A DNA stretch of 64,000 bases, from positions 741,730 through 805,729 of the forward strand of contig NZ_FONS01000001.1 in assembly GCF_900112985.1 (NCBI RefSeq). Direction: 5' to 3'. The position numbers and the translations under genes are program-made. This stretch comes from Pedobacter antarcticus. Lineage in GTDB: Bacteria > Bacteroidota > Bacteroidia > Sphingobacteriales > Sphingobacteriaceae. Of the stretch, positions 60,946 through 64,000 are shown piece by piece. How positions within the stretch are numbered: the first letter of the stretch is position 1; each line of letters starts with the position of its first letter. Under the pieces are notes generated by a model. It did no database searches and was not told where the DNA came from. It saw only the letters and a list, made by a program, of their open reading frames with translations.

Positions 60946-60986
60946 TCAAATACTGCCTCTAACCGCCAAACACTACCACCTCTTAA
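60946..60986 (+). repeat. ICE-core upstream motif, copy 3, with a near-repeat
   Basis: CAAATACTGCC (60947-60957) and CAAACACTACC (60967-60977) lie 20 bp apart, upstream of the DUF1896 gene at 61049. They match the CAAACACTGCC motif found before the element-core genes at 40583 and 41357. Confidence 0.45.
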
Positions 60987-61048
60987 ATGCCAGGGTCTTC
61001 CTGCTTTAATTTTAGACTTCAAGTAGCATTCTAAAATCAAATAATTGT

Positions 61049-61486
61049 ATGGATACACAGCAAAAAAACCTTTCTTATTTCAGGTTACGACTGAAGGAAT
61101 TACTAAACAGTAGCTTTCCCGAAAAAGCAAACGATCAAAAATTTATAACGCAACGATCATCGTGGGCTGCCAATGCCTACGATGGAGCTTTCCGATCGGG
61201 AAACGCTATAGCGCAATGCGATGAAATTGCCAATTATATCCTTTTCGAGGGATTGTACTTCTCCAAATTCGATACGGTTTTTCAGATCGTATGCAATGAG
61301 TTTGATACCATCATGGCCGATGAAGAGCTGCGGCCCTTCGCCCTGAAAATGCTTCCTGTTTGTGGGCCTGTTTTCGCAAGATATGAGCTAACCGATGATT
61401 TCGCTTATGGCCCGGAGTACGAGCTGCTCTATACCGAAATAACAGGAACCATCGCAATATGGATAGAGGAAAATGGGCTTCAGTAA
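61049..61486 (+). CDS. DUF1896-family conjugative element protein
   Basis: This 145-residue protein matches DUF1896 (LSYFRLRLKELLNSSFPEKA, FITQRSSWAANAYDGAFRSG, ALKMLPVCGPVFARYEL), a soluble family found almost only next to ICE genes of Bacteroidota. Function unknown. Its last 14 bases overlap the start of the large methylase gene, suggesting translational coupling. Confidence 0.85.
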   Translation: MDTQQKNLSYFRLRLKELLNSSFPEKANDQKFITQRSSWAANAYDGAFRSGNAIAQCDEIANYILFEGLYFSKFDTVFQIVCNEFDTIMADEELRPFALKMLPVCGPVFARYELTDDFAYGPEYELLYTEITGTIAIWIEENGLQ

Positions 61487-64000
61487 AAAGCTACATCTCC
61501 AACAGAATATCGATGCCCTGCGAATTGCTTTTAAACTGGAAAAGGAGAAACGGCAAGCCTCCGTAGGGGAAAGACTGCCAATGATGCAATACAGCGGATT
61601 TGGCGGCCTTAAATTCGTACTGAACCCTATTGCCAGCGCAATAGATATTAATAATTGGAGAAAGACAGAACACGAGCTTTTCCCGATTACACAGGAACTT
61701 CACCAACTGCTCAAAGAAAATTCCCAAGACGATAAGCAGTACCGGAGATATGTAGATAGTATGAAAAGCTCTGTGCTAACTGCTTTTTATACACCTCCGG
61801 AGGTAATAGATGCAATTTCTGCTGCTTTTAGAGATAGCGGCCTGCACATCCGCAAATTCCTCGAACCTTCGGCGGGTATCGGTTCATTTATACAATCTTT
61901 TTCAGCGAACACAAAAGCAGATGTTACTGCTTACGAAAAGGATCTGCTCACCGGCAAGATTTTAAAGCAGCTATATCCCGAAAGCAATATTCGTATAGGA
62001 GGTTTTGAGGAAATTTCCGAAAGGGAACAAAACAGCTATGATGTCATAGCCAGCAATATTCCGTTTGGCGACACCTCCGTATTCGACCTTACCTATTCCA
62101 GAAGCAAGGACAGTGCGAAAGTACAGGCAGCCCGAAGCATACACAATTACTTTTTTCTGAAAGGTGCTGATATGCTCCGTGAGGGCGGTTTGTTAGCTTA
62201 CATCACTTCACAGGGTATTCTGAACAGCCCAAAGAACGAACCGATACGCAGGGCTTTGAAGCAACAAAATAACCTGGTTTCAGTTGTTCGATTACCTAAT
62301 AATCTGTTTACTGATTATGCCGGGACAGAGGTTGGCAGTGACCTGATTGTCCTGCAAAAGAATACGGCTAAACAAGGCCTGAACGAAACGGAAGAACTAT
62401 TTTGCCAAAGTAGGCAGACCGAATACAATACGCCTGGCAATGCACTGTTTTCAGACAATACACGGATTGTACATACAGACCGCAAACTGGATACAGACCC
62501 TTATGGACAGCCAGCGCTTATCTATTTCCATAAAGATGGTACCAGCGGAATTGCCAAGGACCTCAAACAGATGCTTAATGAAGATTTTGGAAAGCACCTT
62601 AACTTGAATTTGTACGTAAGCGAACGGAACGAAGAGCCGGTGATACAAATTCCTATTGAACCAAAGGTTACACCGCCGGTCATTGAACCCGTAAACATCC
62701 AAAAGGAAATACCATCTCTGTCTGCACCGGCAGCTCATCGTGAAAGTCCACCGGAACTTAAACAACTGAGCATTTTCGACCTTTTTGAAACTACGGACGA
62801 ACCGGTAGCAGTTCTTGCTCCGCCCAAACGGACCACATCAATCAAAAGGCAAAGCACCAACAAAAGAAGAGGTGCAATAGGTCGCCAGCCTGACCTTTTC
62901 AGTAGTGCAATGCAGCAACCATACACAGCTTCCATTACCAATAAAGCAGCTAATGGAACGCCATCTGACGATGGCAAAAAGCAGGAAACTATCGGAGATT
63001 TGTTTTCAGGTGTAAACGGAAGCAGCCAGCCTGTTAAAGCAGCTATTCCCGAAGTTGCCCCGTATAGTGGCGAACTGCAATCGTTCCATCGTAATGATTG
63101 CCTTGCCATGGATAAAGGTTGGGTCGGTCACCTGCAAGAAGTGGATACCGCAGAAGGAAACGCCATATTTCATCCCTTGCAACTACCCAGCTTGCAAAGA
63201 GCAAGAGCTGAAGCATATATCGAAGTCCGTGATGTGTACCAGCACCTTTACACTAACGAGGCACAGTATCAGGTCGAACAAAAGGAAGAAAGGCAAAACC
63301 TGAACCGCCTTTATGATGCTTTTGTCAAAAGGTATGGCAACCTTAACAATGCAGATAATATTAAGCTCATTAAAACAGATAGTTCGGGTAAGGAAATGCC
63401 TTACCTGGAACGTGTAGTCGGTGGCGTTGTACACAAAGCGGATATCTTTAGCCGACCTGTAAGCTTTTCGACAGTAACCATAGCAACTGACAATCCTGAA
63501 GAAGCCTTAGCAGCCACGCTCAATAAATATGGAAGTGTGGATTTGGCGTATATGTCCGAAATCAGCGGTATGAACGCTGACGCCCTGAAAGAAGCCTTAC
63601 ATGGCCGCATTTATTACAATCCTTTGCAAAAGGGATACGAAATAGCCGAACGCTGGACTGCGGGGAACGTTGTAGAGAAAGCTGAAGAGGTACGCAGCTA
63701 TATTGAAAATAATCCTGAAGATACCGAAGCCAAAACAAGCCTCAACGTTCTGGAAGAAGCCCGACCAAGGCGGATCGAATTTGAAGAACTGGATTTTAAC
63801 CTTGGCGAACGCTGGATACCCACAGGTATTTATGCCCGTTTTGCTTCCCACCTGTTCGATGCAGATGTTAATGTTCATTACTCGGAAAGCTCCGACGATT
63901 TTTCCGTAAAGTGTCATCAGGGTAATATGCACATTTGGGAAAAATATGCCGTTAAATCCGAAAGCCGGACGTTTGACGGGATAGCCCTGCTCAAACATGC
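61473..64000 (+). CDS. Large N6-adenine DNA methylase (probably methylase-helicase) of the element, open at the right edge
   Basis: This frame starts at ATG 61473, inside the DUF1896 gene end, and is open to the window edge for 842 codons. Residues 30-200 hold a SAM methyltransferase core: SAM-binding LEPSAGIGSFI (130-140) and the catalytic NIPF motif at 195-198 (consensus NPPY/F). A DUF-like segment and Pro-rich linkers follow. In related Bacteroidota ICEs such proteins continue into a Snf2-type helicase; that part lies outside the window. It may protect the element from host restriction (inference). Confidence 0.85.
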   Translation, partial: MGFSKKLHLQQNIDALRIAFKLEKEKRQASVGERLPMMQYSGFGGLKFVLNPIASAIDINNWRKTEHELFPITQELHQLLKENSQDDKQYRRYVDSMKSSVLTAFYTPPEVIDAISAAFRDSGLHIRKFLEPSAGIGSFIQSFSANTKADVTAYEKDLLTGKILKQLYPESNIRIGGFEEISEREQNSYDVIASNIPFGDTSVFDLTYSRSKDSAKVQAARSIHNYFFLKGADMLREGGLLAYITSQGILNSPKNEPIRRALKQQNNLVSVVRLPNNLFTDYAGTEVGSDLIVLQKNTAKQGLNETEELFCQSRQTEYNTPGNALFSDNTRIVHTDRKLDTDPYGQPALIYFHKDGTSGIAKDLKQMLNEDFGKHLNLNLYVSERNEEPVIQIPIEPKVTPPVIEPVNIQKEIPSLSAPAAHRESPPELKQLSIFDLFETTDEPVAVLAPPKRTTSIKRQSTNKRRGAIGRQPDLFSSAMQQPYTASITNKAANGTPSDDGKKQETIGDLFSGVNGSSQPVKAAIPEVAPYSGELQSFHRNDCLAMDKGWVGHLQEVDTAEGNAIFHPLQLPSLQRARAEAYIEVRDVYQHLYTNEAQYQVEQKEERQNLNRLYDAFVKRYGNLNNADNIKLIKTDSSGKEMPYLERVVGGVVHKADIFSRPVSFSTVTIATDNPEEALAATLNKYGSVDLAYMSEISGMNADALKEALHGRIYYNPLQKGYEIAERWTAGNVVEKAEEVRSYIENNPEDTEAKTSLNVLEEARPRRIEFEELDFNLGERWIPTGIYARFASHLFDADVNVHYSESSDDFSVKCHQGNMHIWEKYAVKSESRTFDGIALLKH

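Overview
The window looks like a chromosome segment of a Bacteroidota bacterium, most likely a Sphingobacteriaceae member close to Pedobacter; the genus is inferred from gene style and was not tested. Supporting signs are TAnnTTTG -7 promoter boxes with few clear Shine-Dalgarno sites, a SusC/SusD pair, RteC-type regulators, DUF3945/DUF1896-type conjugation genes, a CzcA-TolC fusion, and thioredoxin-like lipoproteins of the DUF4369/TlpA type.

Region 1 (about 1-18,500) is ordinary chromosome. It holds the tail of an unidentified gene, RNase P RNA, an NtrC-type regulator, a ClC channel with CBS domains, an RluA-type pseudouridine synthase, an OmpR/PhoB-type response regulator with 11-bp-spaced boxes in its promoter, a TlpA-like lipoprotein, gatB, a small Zn-flavoured locus (His-rich secreted protein, Fur-family regulator, heavy-metal P-type ATPase, with two conspicuous palindromes), alaS, a MerR regulator, a helix-hairpin-helix protein and comEC.

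Region 2 (about 18,500-64,000) is accessory DNA that reads as one integrative conjugative element (ICE), or a stack of them, continuing past the right edge. Left cargo (18.8-34.2 kb): a metal-efflux cassette (DUF6660-like Cys/His protein, CzcA-TolC fusion, CzcB) followed by membrane and lipid genes (HD hydrolase, isoprenylcysteine methyltransferase-like protein, bestrophin, MgtC, CHAD-like protein, second P-type ATPase, ATP-cone/endonuclease protein, AAA_28 ATPase, PAP2 phosphatase). Next are a first RteC, a tiny His-rich protein and a divergent copper-uptake-like module (TonB receptor, Met/His-rich lipoprotein, small membrane protein), then a second RteC. The element core (39.4-45 kb) has two helix-turn-helix proteins, a DUF4099/DUF3945 protein and a type IA topoisomerase. 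It resumes at 61 kb with DUF1896 and a giant DNA methylase gene open at the edge.

Between the two core parts sits a hotspot of defence, regulatory and nutrient cargo: an AbiE-type type IV toxin-antitoxin pair with paired operator palindromes; an AraC regulator; a MauE/DUF6520 pair facing a TlpA-SusC-SusD operon; two tandem XRE regulators plus a DUF4304-like protein; a SigZ-like ECF sigma factor behind a 37-residue, 14-cysteine metallothionein; and a GmrSD-type DUF262/DUF1524 endonuclease with a HEPN-type partner and a small HTH protein.

The strongest second-look items are the GmrSD-HEPN operon, the metallothionein-sigma factor pair, a 22-bp operator-like motif found three times inside the element, the AbiE operators, and the MauE/DUF6520/TlpA/SusCD cluster. 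No integrase, tRNA, transposase or CRISPR array was found, so the element's ends are not defined here.
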